Source: Sulfitobacter mediterraneus (GTDB taxonomy: Bacteria; Pseudomonadota; Alphaproteobacteria; Rhodobacterales; Rhodobacteraceae). Taken from it: DNA of 64,000 bases. Shown here piece by piece: positions 63,906 to 64,000 of the stretch; within the stretch, counting starts at the first letter, position 1; each line of letters opens with the position of its first letter. The position numbers and the translations under genes are program-made. The notes beneath the pieces are model-generated. The model made no database searches and had not been told where the DNA came from. It saw nothing but the letters and a program-made list of their open reading frames with translations. The stretch lies in assembly GCF_003054325.1 (NCBI RefSeq), contig NZ_QBKU01000010.1, positions 107,908-171,907 on the forward strand, written 5' to 3'.

Positions 63906-64000
63906 TGACCTGCTCCCCATTGAGTCCGCTAGTTTAGGTTAGCTCTGTTCAGGTTTTGGTCCTTCACTGACCGGTTAGCATATTCCGCCGGCGTCAGGCC
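63906..64000 (-). mobile_element. IS3-family element, right end and OrfB C-terminus, partial
   Basis: A likely terminal repeat TGACCTGCTCCCCATTGAGT (63906-63925) is followed on the minus strand by the last 23 codons of an OrfB transposase (63929-64000), GLTPAEYANRSVKDQNLNRA then NLN and stop TAG. The GLTPxEYA ... QNLNRANL ending is typical of IS3-family integrase-type transposases. The remainder lies outside the window. Confidence 0.75.
63929..64000 (-). CDS. IS3-family transposase OrfB, C-terminal fragment at window edge
   Basis: Twenty-three codons plus a TAG stop at 63929-63931. The short stretch matches the conserved end of DDE-type OrfB proteins. Whether the full gene is intact cannot be seen. 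Confidence 0.7.
   Translation of the reverse strand, partial: GLTPAEYANRSVKDQNLNRANLN

Larger units (their letters stand above)
59221..64000 (+). mobile_element. Integrated genomic element at tRNA-Ser, right end beyond the window
   Basis: Starts at the 3' end of an intact tRNA-Ser gene, carries a P4-type integrase immediately inside, then accessory genes of lower G+C (an orphan ORF, an AlpA-like HTH protein, a second tyrosine recombinase) and IS3-family remnants. No second copy of the tRNA 3' end is visible before 64000, so the other att site lies outside. The left boundary is inferred, not measured. Confidence 0.8.

Noticed and set aside
59238..64000. A second copy of the tRNA-Ser 3' end as the right attachment site
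   Set aside because: No stretch resembling GAGCCTCCGCCA was found between the integrase and the right edge; it must lie outside if it exists.

Overview
The window is about 60% G+C chromosomal DNA from an alphaproteobacterium of the Rhodobacterales, most likely the marine Roseobacter group. The indicators are an intact DMSP lyase DddP with all six metal ligands, the yajC-secD-secF / ccmABCDG neighbourhood, an AcnA-type aconitase, the glnB-glnA pair and several lineage-typical small families (DUF6455, a stand-alone Hint domain, DUF3445, PF20066-like). Genes are dense, on both strands, and mostly housekeeping.

Layout. 1-4.6 kb: an RND efflux operon (adaptor plus truncated permease) behind a perfect palindrome that looks like a TetR-type operator. 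4.7-8.4 kb: yfgM-like, bamB and der, ending in a strong terminator. 8.4-12 kb: a TspO-like membrane protein, serS and an accessory pentapeptide-repeat membrane protein. 12.1-19 kb: a long forward block with yajC, secD, secF, a TauE/SafE permease, an Mth938-like protein and the cytochrome c maturation genes ccmA, B, C, D and G. 19-32 kb: an AT-richer orphan gene, acnA, a DUF1223 protein, a lipid A-type acyltransferase, a FliG-domain protein, two exported proteins that share a cysteine motif, purB, a hydrolase-OsmC fusion, a cystathionine beta-lyase-type enzyme and a PPOX flavoprotein. 32-38.8 kb: flagellin, dddP divergent from a solo DUF3445 gene, an RTX/DUF4214 protein and a lytic transglycosylase. 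38.8-43 kb: glnA, glnB, the NAD(P)HX repair enzyme and a Hint-domain protein. 43-48.2 kb: tRNA-Leu followed by accessory small genes, an SMP-30-like protein, YaeQ, an MFS transporter and an AhpD-like protein. 48.3-59 kb: gamma-glutamyltransferase, a threonine dehydratase-like enzyme, an AEC transporter, and the MBL-tatD-holB and tmk-dacC-SPOR clusters, which are separated by a divergent XRE regulator / membrane-protein pair around a perfect palindrome.

59.1-64 kb: a tRNA-Ser gene followed directly by a P4-type integrase marks the start of an integrated element. It carries an uncharacterised ORF, an AlpA-like HTH protein, a second unusual tyrosine recombinase (HTH + zinc ribbon + catalytic domain) and remnants of two IS3-family elements. 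The element runs off the right edge. This is the most unusual part of the window. All functional calls are from reading the sequence and recalling families; no searches were run.
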